DNA of 64,000 nucleotides from Asanoa iriomotensis (GTDB taxonomy: Bacteria; Actinomycetota; Actinomycetes; Mycobacteriales; Micromonosporaceae), in assembly GCF_016862515.1 (NCBI RefSeq), contig NZ_BONC01000019.1, positions 54,419-118,418 of the forward strand, read 5' to 3'. How positions within the stretch are numbered: position 1 is the first letter of the stretch; each line of letters starts with the position of its first letter. The position numbers were made by a program, and so were the translations under genes. This document shows, in pieces, positions 1-9,954 of the stretch. Below the pieces are notes generated by a model that searched no databases, was not told where the DNA came from, and worked only from the letters and a program-made list of their open reading frames with translations.

Positions 1-1
1 C

Positions 2-733
2 GCCACCGGGCTGGCTGAGTTCTGCGAGATCGTTATCGAAGCGCTCGGCGACCGGGTCGCGGTGGTCAAACCGCAGTCCGCGTTTTTCGAGCGACACGGC
101 TCCCGAGGGGTCGCCGTGCTTGAGTCGGCTATCCGACAGTTGCGCGATGCCGGCGCCCTGGTGTTGCTCGACGTGAAGCGTGGCGACATCGGGTCGACGG
201 TCGCCGCGTACGCGACCGCATATCTCGATCCGGCGAGCCCGCTGCGTGCTGACGCGATCACGGCGAGCCCCTTCCTCGGCGTCGGATCGCTGCGCCCGAT
301 GTTCGACGCGGCGACCGCTCACGACGGCGGCGTCTTCGTCCTCGCGCTCACCTCGAACCCCGAGGGAGCCGCCGTGCAGCGCGCCGTCGGTCCCGGCGGC
401 AGGACCGTCGCGCAGACCGTGATCGACGAGATTTCCCAGCTCAACGATGGTGTGGAGCCGCTCGGCAGCTTCGGCTTGGTGGTCGGCGCGACGATCGGCG
501 ATACCGGCCACGATCTCTCCCGGGTCAACGGCCCGATCCTCGCCCCGGGGTTGGGCGCGCAGGGTGGGAACGCTTCCGACCTGCGTACCGTCTTCGGTAA
601 TGATCTTGATTGGGTGGTTCCGTCCTACTCGCGGGAGATCCTGGCTCGGGGGCCCTCGGTGTCCGATTTGCGCACTGCGGCGGCCGACGTCCTGGCCCAG
701 TGCCGGGCCGTTCTGGGCCCCCGAACGAGGTGA
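2..733 (+). CDS. pyrF: Orotidine 5'-phosphate decarboxylase, 5' end outside window
   Basis: Decarboxylates OMP to UMP, the last step of de novo pyrimidine synthesis, in the cytosol. The reading frame is open from base 2, so the start codon and roughly the first 30-40 residues lie left of the window; 243 residues are visible. The catalytic segment DVKRGDIGST (bases about 170-202) carries the Lys/Asp pair of the active site and has the spacing of the type 2 (long, mycobacterial/actinobacterial) family. The glycine-rich phosphate-binding end (LAPGLGAQGG, near base 540) is also present. It is followed by mihF, gmk and rpoZ, the usual actinobacterial neighbourhood at the end of the pyrimidine cluster. 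The identification is firm; only the N-terminus is missing. Confidence 0.95.
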   Translation, partial: ATGLAEFCEIVIEALGDRVAVVKPQSAFFERHGSRGVAVLESAIRQLRDAGALVLLDVKRGDIGSTVAAYATAYLDPASPLRADAITASPFLGVGSLRPMFDAATAHDGGVFVLALTSNPEGAAVQRAVGPGGRTVAQTVIDEISQLNDGVEPLGSFGLVVGATIGDTGHDLSRVNGPILAPGLGAQGGNASDLRTVFGNDLDWVVPSYSREILARGPSVSDLRTAAADVLAQCRAVLGPRTR

Positions 734-901
734 CCCGCGGGATCAAGATTTCGTGATCAAGGCGCGCCGACGTTGCCGAAAACCAATCGGGCCGCTAGTT
801 TTCCCCGCGCTGGGAACCACATGCCCCTTTGGTTCACGGCCACCCCACGTTTCACGACCGCGGCGGAAATTCCCGATCGCGGTAGGACCTGAGGAGAACT
901 G

Positions 902-1219
902 GTGCCGCTCCCGTCACTGAGCCCCGAACAGCGCGCGGCAGCGCTGGAAAAGGCAGCGGAGATCCGCAAAGCCCGTGCTGCGCTGAAGGAGCAGCTGAAG
1001 CAGGGCAAGACCACCCTCGCCGCCGTGCTCGACCGGGCCGAGTCTGACGACGTCGTCGGCAAGCTCAAGGTTTCGGCCGTCCTGCAGGCGATGCCGGGCA
1101 TCGGCAAGATCCGGGCGACCCAGATCATGGAGAAGCTCAAGATCGCCGACAGCCGCCGGCTGCGCGGTCTGGGCGACCAGCAGCGCAAGGCGCTCCTTGG
1201 AGAGTTCGCCGGCAACTGA
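902..1219 (+). CDS. mihF: Integration host factor, actinobacterial type (mIHF)
   Basis: Small nucleoid-associated DNA-binding protein of 105 residues, as expected for the actinobacterial family, which is unrelated to enterobacterial IHF. The GTG start at 902 follows a GAGGAG ribosome site at 891-896. The helix-two-turn-helix core with the GIGKIRATQIMEKL stretch (residues about 64-77) matches the DNA-contacting region of the family. It lies between pyrF and gmk as in other actinomycetes. About 170 bases separate it from pyrF; that gap contains two GATCAAG words (741 and 755) and presumably the mihF promoter. Confidence 0.95.
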   Translation: MPLPSLSPEQRAAALEKAAEIRKARAALKEQLKQGKTTLAAVLDRAESDDVVGKLKVSAVLQAMPGIGKIRATQIMEKLKIADSRRLRGLGDQQRKALLGEFAGN

Positions 1220-1244
1220 CCCGCCACGCGGGTAGAACGAAGCT

Positions 1245-1772
1245 GTGACCATGCATGACGAGGCGCGCCCGGCGGCTCGGCTCACGGTCCTGACCGGTCC
1301 TTCCGAGGCCGGGCGGGCAGCCGTGATCCGGCTGGTCCGGGCGCGTTCGCCGTGGGTGCGGATGCCCGTCATGGTCACCACCCGCCGGCGGCGCGACCCC
1401 GAGGTCGACGGCACGCACTACACGTTCGTCGACGAGGCCGCGTTCGACCGGCTGGTCGAGGAGCAGGGTTTGATCGAGTCCGCGGCGATCGGGCAGCACC
1501 GGTACGGCACGCCCCGCCGTCCCGTGGAGGCCTGGCTCGCCGCGGGCGAGCCGGTCCTGCTCTCCATCGACCCCCGCGGCGCCGAACTGGTCAGCCAGAC
1601 CGTCCCGGATGTCCGGATGGTGCTCCTGCTCGCCCCGGACGACCGGGTCGCGGCCGGGGTGGGCATCGCCGCGGCGATCATCAACCACGCCGCCGAGCGC
1701 GCGGCTGATGAGCTGGTAGGATTGCTCGGTTCGCCATTCCTGACCCCGGCCCGACCGCCGCGCGGCGGTTGA
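1245..1772 (+). CDS. gmk: Guanylate kinase homologue with degenerate ATP site
   Basis: By position (mihF-gmk-rpoZ) and sequence this is the guanylate kinase of the locus, nominally GMP + ATP to GDP + ADP. The GMP-binding half is intact: TTR and a downstream Arg (residues 45-50), GTHY with Tyr59, Glu78, YGTP (87-90) and Asp109. The ATP half is not: the P-loop reads GPSEAGRAA (18-26) instead of GPSGxGKST, losing the Lys and Ser. After about residue 130 the arginine-rich lid and its flanks are absent, leaving 175 residues against the usual 190-210. There is no frameshift or stop, so this is not a simple pseudogene. A box TAGAAC (1233-1238) lies 6 nt before the GTG, suggesting a leaderless transcript. 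A functional guanylate kinase would have to exist elsewhere if this one is inactive. Confidence 0.8.
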   Translation: MTMHDEARPAARLTVLTGPSEAGRAAVIRLVRARSPWVRMPVMVTTRRRRDPEVDGTHYTFVDEAAFDRLVEEQGLIESAAIGQHRYGTPRRPVEAWLAAGEPVLLSIDPRGAELVSQTVPDVRMVLLLAPDDRVAAGVGIAAAIINHAAERAADELVGLLGSPFLTPARPPRGG

Positions 1773-1793
1773 GAACGCAGAGGTTTGTTTTCC

Positions 1794-2057
1794 GTGGGAT
1801 CCATCGCCAACCCTGAAGGCATCACCAACCCGCCGATCGACGAGCTGCTCGAGAAGACCACGTCGAAGTACGCCCTGGTCATCTTCGCGGCCAAGCGCGC
1901 CCGCCAGGTCAACGCCTACTACAGCCAGCTCGGCGAAGGCCTCCTGGAATACGTCGGCCCGCTGGTGGAGACCACGCCGCAGGAGAAGCCGCTCTCGATC
2001 GCGATGCGCGAGATCAACGCCGGCCTGCTCACGGCCGAGCCGACCGACAACCCCTGA
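1794..2057 (+). CDS. rpoZ: DNA-directed RNA polymerase omega subunit
   Basis: Small accessory subunit that aids assembly of beta-prime into RNA polymerase. The 87-residue protein shows the family core: [17 protein letters not shown], then AAKRARQVN, and the conserved end [16 protein letters not shown] choose GTG at 1794 because an AGAGG ribosome site (1779-1783) is correctly spaced for it and because the protein then begins [10 protein letters not shown] as in relatives. An in-frame TTG at 1785 sits directly on the ribosome site and is unlikely. It is separated from coaBC by 4 bases, so the two are probably co-transcribed. Confidence 0.95.
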   Translation: MGSIANPEGITNPPIDELLEKTTSKYALVIFAAKRARQVNAYYSQLGEGLLEYVGPLVETTPQEKPLSIAMREINAGLLTAEPTDNP

Positions 2058-2061
2058 GGTC

Positions 2062-3270
2062 ATGACGGCCCGGGTCGTGCTCGGCGTCGGTGGCGGGATC
2101 GCCGCCTACAAGGCCGCCGAGCTGCTCCGCCTGTTCACCGAGTCGGGGCACCGGGTGAGGGTCATCCCGACCGCGTCCGCACTGCGCTTCGTCGGCGCAC
2201 CGACCTGGGCCGCGCTGTCCCGTGAGCCGGTCGCCGACGACGTGTGGGCCGACGCGCACGAGGTGCCACACGTGCGCCTCGGCAAGGAGGCCGACCTGGT
2301 CGTGGTGGCACCGGCCACCGCCGACCTGATCGCCAAGGCCGCACACGGCCTGGCCGACGACCTGCTCACCAACACGCTGCTCACCGCTCGCTGCCCGGTC
2401 GTGCTGGCGCCGGCGATGCACACCGAGATGTGGGAGCACCCCGCCACGCAGGCCAACGTGGCGCTGCTGCGCTCCCGCGGCGTGCTGGTCATCGAGCCCG
2501 CGAGCGGCCGGCTGACGGGCTCCGACACCGGCAAGGGCCGGCTGCCGGACCCGACCGAGATCTTCGCGTACGCCCGCCGGGCGCTGCGTCGCGGCGCCGC
2601 GGCCGACCTGGCCGGCCGGCACGTCGTGGTGACCGCAGGCGGCACCCGCGAGCCGCTCGACCCGGTGCGCTTCCTCGGCAACCGCTCGTCCGGCAAACAG
2701 GGCTACGCGTTCGCCCGCACCGCCGCCGCCCGCGGCGCACGGGTCACTCTGGTCAGCGCCAACCCCACCCTCCCCGCGCCGGCCGGCGTCGACGTCGTCG
2801 TGGTCGGCACCACCGAGGAGCTGCGCAAGGCGACCGTCGAGGCGGCCGCCGGCGCCGACGCCGTGGTGATGGCCGCGGCACCCGCCGACTTCCGCCCGGC
2901 GTCCTACGCCGCGGAAAAGATCAAGAAGGTGCCGGGCGCCGAGCCCGCCCCGATCGCCCTGGCGCTCAACCCCGACATCGCCGCCGAGCTGGGCGGACGC
3001 AAGCCCGCCAGCCAGGTGCTGGTCGTCTTCGCGGCCGAGACCGTGGGGAGCGACGAAGCGCTGGCAAACGCGCGGAAAAAACTTGCTGTCAAGAAAGCCG
3101 ACCTGATCGTGGTCAACCAGGTGGGCGCCGATAAGGTCTTCGGGTCTGACGCCAACGCCGCGACGGTGTTGGGGGCCGACGGCACGGAAACGGATTTTCC
3201 GCAGCAACCTAAGGAAGACCTGGCCGACGCCGTCTGGGATCTGGTAACAAAACGCTTGAGCACGTCTTGA
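2062..3270 (+). CDS. coaBC: Bifunctional phosphopantothenoylcysteine decarboxylase/synthetase
   Basis: Makes 4'-phosphopantetheine from phosphopantothenate and cysteine in coenzyme A synthesis. The N-terminal CoaC flavoprotein domain shows [14 protein letters not shown] (residues about 8-21), the His-containing region near residue 72 and the PAMHTEMW segment. The C-terminal CoaB domain begins near residue 190 with [25 protein letters not shown]. Length (402) is normal. The substrate clamp of CoaC reads [17 protein letters not shown] and has no cysteine where the classical ACG motif has one; the only Cys in the protein is near residue 113. It follows rpoZ after 4 bases, preceded by TGAGG. Confidence 0.95.
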   Translation: MTARVVLGVGGGIAAYKAAELLRLFTESGHRVRVIPTASALRFVGAPTWAALSREPVADDVWADAHEVPHVRLGKEADLVVVAPATADLIAKAAHGLADDLLTNTLLTARCPVVLAPAMHTEMWEHPATQANVALLRSRGVLVIEPASGRLTGSDTGKGRLPDPTEIFAYARRALRRGAAADLAGRHVVVTAGGTREPLDPVRFLGNRSSGKQGYAFARTAAARGARVTLVSANPTLPAPAGVDVVVVGTTEELRKATVEAAAGADAVVMAAAPADFRPASYAAEKIKKVPGAEPAPIALALNPDIAAELGGRKPASQVLVVFAAETVGSDEALANARKKLAVKKADLIVVNQVGADKVFGSDANAATVLGADGTETDFPQQPKEDLADAVWDLVTKRLSTS

Positions 3271-3346
3271 CCGAGGGCGGAGCCGCTGGAGGCAAAATGG
3301 CGGCACGGCGCACCCTGGGCCGGACCCGAGATTTGTGAGGAGCACC

Positions 3347-4543
<1,197 letters not shown>

Positions 4544-4558
4544 GCCGCATCTCTTGAG

Positions 4559-4595
4559 AAAGCGGGCCCGCTTCGTCGGCGGGCCCGCTTTCGTT
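4559..4595 (+). terminator. Rho-independent terminator after metK
   Basis: A 13-bp perfect stem, AAAGCGGGCCCGC at 4559-4571 with its complement at 4579-4591, closes a 7-nt loop and is followed by a T-rich stretch (TTTCGTTTC). It lies 15 bases after the metK stop. The A-rich start of the stem would let it work weakly in both directions. Confidence 0.85.
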
Positions 4596-4627
4596 TCGCG
4601 TGACGATGCGACCGGAAGCTTGTCGAT

Positions 4628-4951
4628 GATCGGTCGTGAGCTGGTGCCCTATGCGCCATCGACGGGCGGGCGCCCCGGCGGGTGATCCCGCAGAGGTGGC
4701 TGCCGGGGCTTCACGCCCTTTCCTCTCTTGATCATGTGTTCCGTATCGGGTGTCGCATTTGCGGGGTCACGATCGAGTGCAATGGATCGGTGGCAGCCAG
4801 GGCGTGTCGCACGGGTCCGCCGCACCTGATCATGAGCCGATGGCTCTGACAGCTTGACCTGCCGCACTTGATCATGGCGACCACGGCTTCTTCCGGTGGA
4901 CGGGGTCCCGACCTGTGCCGGGTCTGAGTCGAACGCCGCAGGGCGCAGATC
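4628..4951. repeat. Gene-free stretch with clustered GATC/TGATCA words
   Basis: Between the metK terminator and priA there is no credible gene. This part holds eight GATC tetramers (4628, 4684, 4730, 4771, 4785, 4828, 4870, 4948). Three of them sit in nearly identical nonamers: TTGATCATG at 4728 and 4868, and CTGATCATG at 4826. That density is well above chance for GC-rich DNA. The words recur in other gene gaps of this window (after pyrF, at 31459-31666 and after tyrS). The function is unknown; protein binding sites, methylation targets or remnants of a small repeat are all possible. Confidence 0.5.
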
Positions 4952-4992
4952 AGGGAACGGCCCGCCCGGCGCGGCGGTGTAAGGATGGTGCG

Positions 4993-6963
4993 GTGGCGAC
5001 CCGGAGCAACCGTGCGGAGCGGCAGCCCGCACCCGAGCTGCCGGTCGCGCGCGTCTGTGTCGACGTGCCGCTGCCCCACCTCGACCGGCCGTTCGACTAC
5101 CTGGTGCCGGCGGAGCTGCACGAGACCGCCCAGCCGGGCACCCGGGTCAAGGTGCGGTTCGCCGGCCAGCTCGTCGACGGTTGGCTGCTCGAGCGCGCGG
5201 CGGAGTCGGCGGTGGCCAAGCTCGCCTACCTGGAACGGCTGGTCTCGCCCGAGCGCGTGCTGACCCCGGAGATCGCCGGTCTGGCGCGGGCGGTCGCCGA
5301 CCGCTACGCCGGCGGCCTCGCCGACGTGCTCCGGCTCGCCGTGCCACCGCGCCACGCCCGCGCGGAGGGCGCGGCGATCCTTCCGCAGGACGACACGCCA
5401 ACTGTCGACGCGCGGCCGCCGGGGTGGGCGGACTATCAGGCCGGGGAAGGGTTTCTTCGGGCGCTCGCCGAGCGCAAGGGCCCCCGCGCCGTCTGGTCGG
5501 CGCTGCCCGGTGAGGACTGGCCGGCCCGGATCGCCGAGGCCGCCGCCGCCACTCTCGCCGCGGGCCAGGGCGTGGTCGCGGTCGTGCCGGACGCGCGGGA
5601 CCTCGACCGTCTCGATGCCGCGCTTACCGAGGTCCTCGGCAAGGACCGGCACGTCACCCTGGCCGCCGGGCTCGGGCCGGCCAAGCGCTACCGCGCCTTT
5701 CTTGCCGCCAGCCGGGGCCTCGTCAAGGTGGTCGCCGGCACCCGGGCCGCCGCCTTCGCACCCGTGGCCGACCTCGGCCTCGTGGTGATCTGGGACGACG
5801 GCGACGACCTGCACGCCGAGCCGCGGGCGCCCTATCCGCACGCCCGGGAGGTGCTGCTCACCCGCGCGCAGCGGGCCGGAGCCGCCACCCTGGTCGCCGG
5901 CTACGCCCGCACCGCGGAGGCGCAGCTCCTGCTGGAGACCGGCTGGGCGCGCGAGGTGGCCGCCGACCGGGCGACCACGCGGCGGCGTACCCCCGCCATC
6001 ACCCCCACCGGAGACGACCCGCAGCTCGCCCGCGATCCCGGCGCCGCCACGGCGCGGCTGCCCAGCCTGGCCTGGGACGCCGCCCGCGCGGCCCTCAAGG
6101 CCGACGCGCCGGTGCTGGTCCAGGTGCCCCGCCGCGGCTACCTCCCGTCGGTCTCGTGCGTCACCTGCCGCGCACCGGCCCGCTGCGTCACCTGCCAGGG
6201 GCCGCTCGCGCTCCGCTCGTCGCACGCCGTGCCCGCCTGCCGGTGGTGCGGCCGCGTCGCCGGCGACCACGTCTGCCCGCACTGCGGCGGCCGCGGCCTG
6301 CGGGCCTCGGTCACCGGCGCCCGCCGCACCGCCGAGGAGCTCGGCCGCGCGTTCCCGGAGATCCCGATCCGCACGTCCGGGCGCGACGAGGTGCTCACCG
6401 AGGTGCCGGCCGCGGCCGCGGTGGTGGTGGCCACGCCGGGCGCCGAACCCGTGGCCGAGGGCGGCTACGGCGCGGTGCTGCTGCTCGACACCTGGGCCCT
6501 GCTCACCCGGGCCGACCTGCGCGCCGGTGAGGAGGCCCTGCGGCGCTGGATGACGGCAGCCGCCCTGGCCAAACCCGGCGGCGCGGGGGGCCGCGTCGTG
6601 GTCGTCGCCGACGGCGGCGTTCCGGTCATCCAGGCGTTGCTGCGCTGGGATCCCGGTTGGTACGCCTCCCGCGAGCTGGCCGAGCGCCGCGAGCTGCGGT
6701 TCCCACCGGCGGCAAGGATGACCAGCCTGACCGGCCCGGCACCCGCCGTGGCCGATCTGCTGCGGGCCGTGCACCTGCCGCCGGACGCCGAACTGCTGGG
6801 TCCGGTGCCGGCCGACCAGGACCAGGAGCGGTATCTCGTGCGCGCCCCGCGGGGCCGGGCGGCCGAGGTCGCCGCTGCCCTGCACGCCGCGTCCGGGGTC
6901 CGCAGCGCCCGCAAGGCGCCCGACGCCGTGCGGGTCCAGGTCGATGCGACAGACCTCTTCTGA
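4993..6963 (+). CDS. priA: Primosomal protein N' (PriA), helicase motifs lost
   Basis: Replication-restart protein that recognises stalled forks and recruits the primosome. The N-terminal 3'-end-binding domain (about residues 15-120) and a zinc region with paired cysteines (residues about 388-435: CVTC, CVTC, CRWC, CPHC) identify PriA. The helicase core is degenerate: where GSGKT should occur (about residue 175) the sequence reads SALPGEDWPARIAEA, and the Walker B box is WDDGDD rather than DEEH. Loss of the ATPase motifs is known for actinobacterial PriA. The GTG start at 4993 follows AAGGA (4982-4986); longer starts are not supported by a ribosome site. The length, 656, is shorter than the roughly 730 of enterobacterial PriA. 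Confidence 0.88.
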   Translation: MATRSNRAERQPAPELPVARVCVDVPLPHLDRPFDYLVPAELHETAQPGTRVKVRFAGQLVDGWLLERAAESAVAKLAYLERLVSPERVLTPEIAGLARAVADRYAGGLADVLRLAVPPRHARAEGAAILPQDDTPTVDARPPGWADYQAGEGFLRALAERKGPRAVWSALPGEDWPARIAEAAAATLAAGQGVVAVVPDARDLDRLDAALTEVLGKDRHVTLAAGLGPAKRYRAFLAASRGLVKVVAGTRAAAFAPVADLGLVVIWDDGDDLHAEPRAPYPHAREVLLTRAQRAGAATLVAGYARTAEAQLLLETGWAREVAADRATTRRRTPAITPTGDDPQLARDPGAATARLPSLAWDAARAALKADAPVLVQVPRRGYLPSVSCVTCRAPARCVTCQGPLALRSSHAVPACRWCGRVAGDHVCPHCGGRGLRASVTGARRTAEELGRAFPEIPIRTSGRDEVLTEVPAAAAVVVATPGAEPVAEGGYGAVLLLDTWALLTRADLRAGEEALRRWMTAAALAKPGGAGGRVVVVADGGVPVIQALLRWDPGWYASRELAERRELRFPPAARMTSLTGPAPAVADLLRAVHLPPDAELLGPVPADQDQERYLVRAPRGRAAEVAAALHAASGVRSARKAPDAVRVQVDATDLF

Positions 6964-7052
6964 CGCCACACAGGCACCGCTGACCAGCACCGTAGACTTG
7001 TCGGGATTGCGCCCGCGTGCCCCGCGCGGGCGAACCGAACGAGGAGTTCCAC

Positions 7053-7616
7053 GTGACCGTCCAGCCCATCCGTCTGTTCGGCGACCCGGTGCTACGTACA
7101 CCCGCGGACCCGGTCGTCGACTTCGACGCTGAGCTGCGCAAACTGGTCGCCGACCTGGTGGAGACGATGCAGGAGCAGTCGGGGGCGGGGCTCGCCGCAC
7201 CACAGCTCGGCGTCGGTCTGCGGGTGTTCGCCTTCGACGTCGACGACGTGGTCGGTCACATCGTCAACCCGCAGGTCAGCTTCCCCGACGACGAGGAGCA
7301 GGACGGTCCCGAGGGTTGCCTGTCGATCCCGGGGATCTACGTCGACACGAAGCGCCGGATGAACGCCGTCGCCACGGGCTTCAACCAGTTCGGCGACCCG
7401 ATCAAGCTGGTCGGCACGGGGCTGATGGCGCGCTGCGTGCAGCACGAGACCGACCACCTCGACGGGGTGCTCTTCCTCGATCGGCTCGACGCGGGCGCCC
7501 GCAAGGAAGCGATGAAGGAGATCCGACAGGCCGAGTGGTACGACGCCGGCGCGCCGCCGGTCGTCAAGACCAGCCCGCACGGCGGTGCGGCGTTCGGCCT
7601 GGGCGGGGTGCGCTGA
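7053..7616 (+). CDS. def: Peptide deformylase
   Basis: Removes the formyl group from the N-terminal Met of new proteins. The three metal-site motifs are present: [10 protein letters not shown] (about residue 45), EGCLS (about 88) with the metal-binding Cys, and QHETDH (about 130) with the two His and the catalytic Glu. I start at GTG 7053, preceded by GAGGAG at 7041-7046. A TAGACT box at 6993-6998 is a plausible promoter. Its stop codon overlaps the fmt start (TGATG), so deformylase and formyltransferase are translated as a pair. The C-terminal tail of about 20 residues is typical of the actinobacterial long form. Confidence 0.95.
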   Translation: MTVQPIRLFGDPVLRTPADPVVDFDAELRKLVADLVETMQEQSGAGLAAPQLGVGLRVFAFDVDDVVGHIVNPQVSFPDDEEQDGPEGCLSIPGIYVDTKRRMNAVATGFNQFGDPIKLVGTGLMARCVQHETDHLDGVLFLDRLDAGARKEAMKEIRQAEWYDAGAPPVVKTSPHGGAAFGLGGVR

Positions 7617-8542
7617 TGCGCCTGGTCTTCGCCGGCACTCCGGCGGTCGCGCTGCCCGCGCTGGACGCGATCGCGGCCTCCTCGCACGAACTGCTCGCCG
7701 TGGTCACCCGCCCCGACGCGCCCGCCGGCCGGGGCCGCCACCTGGTGCGCTCGCCCGCCGGCGCCTGGGCCGACGAGCACGGCGTCGAGGTGCTCACGCC
7801 GGCCAAGCCCCGCGAGCCGGAGTTCCAGGACCGGCTGCGCGCGCTCGCGCCCGACTGCGTGCCGGTGGTCGCCTACGGCGCCCTGGTGCCGCCGCCCGCG
7901 CTGGAGATCCCGCGGCACGGCTGGGTCAACCTGCACTTCTCGCTGCTGCCGGCCTGGCGTGGCGCCGCACCCGTGCAGCACGCGGTGCTGCACGGTGACG
8001 AGATCACCGGGGCGAGCGTGTTCGAGTTGGAGGCGGGCCTGGACACGGGCCCGGTGTACGGCACGCTGACCGACGAGATCCGGCCCACCGACACGTCCGG
8101 CGACCTGCTGGAGCGGCTCGCCGGGTCCGGCGCCGGCCTGCTGGTCGCGGTGCTCGACGCGATCGAGGCCGGCACCGCGCGGGCCGAGCCGCAGCCGGTC
8201 GACGGGGTGAGCCTCGCGCCGAAGCTGACCGTCGAGGACGCGATGGTGCGCTGGGACGAGCCGGCGTTCGCCGTCGACCGCCGGATCCGGGCCTGCACTC
8301 CCGCGCCCGGCGCGTGGACCACGTTCCGGGACGATCGGGTCAAGCTGGGCCCGGTCAGGCCCGTCGCCAATGCGCCCGCCCTGAAGCCCGGCGACCTGCT
8401 GGCCGACCGCACCGGCGTGTACGTCGGCACCGCCACGACGCCGGTCGCGCTCGGCGAGGTGCGGGCCGCGGGCAAGCGGGCCATGCCAGCCGCGGACTGG
8501 GCCCGCGGGGTCCGGGTCGAGTCGAGCGAGCGGTTCGCGTGA
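7616..8542 (+). CDS. fmt: Methionyl-tRNA formyltransferase
   Basis: Transfers a formyl group from 10-formyl-THF to initiator Met-tRNA. The 308-residue protein has the N-terminal formyltransferase fold beginning [16 protein letters not shown], the catalytic motif [17 protein letters not shown] (about residues 105-121, with His and the nearby Asn), and the C-terminal tRNA-binding beta-barrel from about residue 205. It overlaps def by one base and rsmB by four (GTGA), so def-fmt-rsmB form one operon. Confidence 0.96.
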   Translation: MRLVFAGTPAVALPALDAIAASSHELLAVVTRPDAPAGRGRHLVRSPAGAWADEHGVEVLTPAKPREPEFQDRLRALAPDCVPVVAYGALVPPPALEIPRHGWVNLHFSLLPAWRGAAPVQHAVLHGDEITGASVFELEAGLDTGPVYGTLTDEIRPTDTSGDLLERLAGSGAGLLVAVLDAIEAGTARAEPQPVDGVSLAPKLTVEDAMVRWDEPAFAVDRRIRACTPAPGAWTTFRDDRVKLGPVRPVANAPALKPGDLLADRTGVYVGTATTPVALGEVRAAGKRAMPAADWARGVRVESSERFA

Positions 8543-9954
8543 CCGCCCACGCCCGCGGCGGGCAGCAGAGCCGCCGCCCGGCCGGACGCCGGCCGGCCGT
8601 CGACCCCGCGCGCTTCGCCGCCTACGAGGCGGTGGCGGCCGTGCACCGCGATGACGCGTACGCCAACCTGGTCCTGCCGTCGATCCTGCGGGAGCGGGAC
8701 GTGCGCGGCCGCGACGCGGCGTTCGCCACGGAGCTGACCTACGGCGCCCTGCGCTCGCTCGGCACGCTCGACGCGGTGCTGGCGGTCGCGGCCGGCCGCG
8801 AGGTCGAGCGGATCGACCCGCCGGCCCGCGACGCGCTGCGATTGGGCGCCTACCAGATCCTCTACATGCGGGTCCCGGCGCACGCGGCCGTGTCGTCCAC
8901 CGTCGACCTGGTGCGCGTGGTCGCGCCCGGCGCCACCGGCTTCGCCAACGCCGTGCTCCGCGAGATCACCACCCGCGACCTGGACACGTGGGTCGGGGAG
9001 CTGGCGCCGGACTACGAGACCGACCCGGTCGGCAACCTGGCACTCGCCTACAGCCATCCACAGTGGATCGTGCGGGCGTTCCAGGAGGCCCTTGGCGGTG
9101 ATCTGGACGAGACCGCGCGGCTGCTGATCGAGGACAACCAGGCACCGGGCGTGCACCTGTGCGCCCGCCCGGGCCGCGTCGACGCGGTCGAGCTGGCCGA
9201 CGAGGTGGGCGGCGCGCCGGGCGCGTTCTCGCCGTACACCGTCTACCTGCCCGGCGGCGCACCCGGCGACCTGGCCGCGATCCGCGACGGCCGCGCGCAC
9301 GTGCAGGACGAGGGCTCCCAGCTCGTCGCGGCCGCGCTGGTCGAGGCCCCGGTCGAGGGTTCGGACGCGCGCTGGCTGGACCTGTGCGCAGGCCCCGGCG
9401 GCAAGGCGGGCCTGCTGGCCGCGATCGCCGCACAGCGCGGCGCCCACCTGACCGCGGTCGAGGTGACCGCGCACCGCGCGGACCTGGTCTCGCAGGCGGT
9501 GCGGGGCTTCCCGGCGACGGTGCTGCACACCGACGGCCGGACCGTCGGCCGCGACGCCGACCTGCCCGAGCAGGGGTTCGACCGGGTGCTGGTGGACGCG
9601 CCGTGCACGGGCCTGGGCGCTCTGCGCCGGCGACCCGAGGCGCGGTGGCGCCGCCAGCCGAGCGACCTGCCGCCGCTGACCCGGCTGCAGCGGGAGCTGC
9701 TCACGGCGGCGCTGCGCGCGGTGCGGCCGGGCGGGGTGGTCGGCTATGTGACGTGCTCGCCGCACACGGTCGAGACCCACGTGTCGGTCACCGAGGGCAC
9801 CCGCCGCGCCGACATCGCGGTCGACTTCGTCGACGCCCGCCCGCTGCTCCCGGCCGGCATGCCGGGGCTGGGCACGGGCCCGACGGTGCAGCTCTGGCCG
9901 CACCGGCACGGCACCGACGCGATGTTCCTCGCGGTGCTCCGCCGCACTAGTTGA
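8539..9954 (+). CDS. rsmB: 16S rRNA (cytosine-967-C5)-methyltransferase RsmB
   Basis: SAM-dependent m5C methylase of helix 31 of 16S rRNA. An N-terminal NusB-like RNA-binding domain (about residues 25-165) precedes a Rossmann methylase domain with the SAM-binding [11 protein letters not shown] (about residue 280). Both catalytic cysteines are present, in [18 protein letters not shown] and in [11 protein letters not shown]. The GTG start at 8539 overlaps the fmt stop by 4 bases; 471 residues is a normal length. Its 3' end overlaps the convergent lipoprotein gene by 8 bases. Confidence 0.93.
   Translation: MTAHARGGQQSRRPAGRRPAVDPARFAAYEAVAAVHRDDAYANLVLPSILRERDVRGRDAAFATELTYGALRSLGTLDAVLAVAAGREVERIDPPARDALRLGAYQILYMRVPAHAAVSSTVDLVRVVAPGATGFANAVLREITTRDLDTWVGELAPDYETDPVGNLALAYSHPQWIVRAFQEALGGDLDETARLLIEDNQAPGVHLCARPGRVDAVELADEVGGAPGAFSPYTVYLPGGAPGDLAAIRDGRAHVQDEGSQLVAAALVEAPVEGSDARWLDLCAGPGGKAGLLAAIAAQRGAHLTAVEVTAHRADLVSQAVRGFPATVLHTDGRTVGRDADLPEQGFDRVLVDAPCTGLGALRRRPEARWRRQPSDLPPLTRLQRELLTAALRAVRPGGVVGYVTCSPHTVETHVSVTEGTRRADIAVDFVDARPLLPAGMPGLGTGPTVQLWPHRHGTDAMFLAVLRRTS

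Noticed and set aside
1245..1772. Guanylate kinase as a pseudogene
   Set aside because: No frameshift or internal stop, family codon bias kept, GMP-site residues conserved; degeneration is confined to the ATP half.
3271..3346. SAM riboswitch before metK
   Set aside because: The gap is only 76 bases and shows none of the conserved SAM aptamer blocks.
4600..4915. CRISPR array or tandem repeat before priA
   Set aside because: The repeated words are only 8-9 nt, irregularly spaced, and there are no cas genes.
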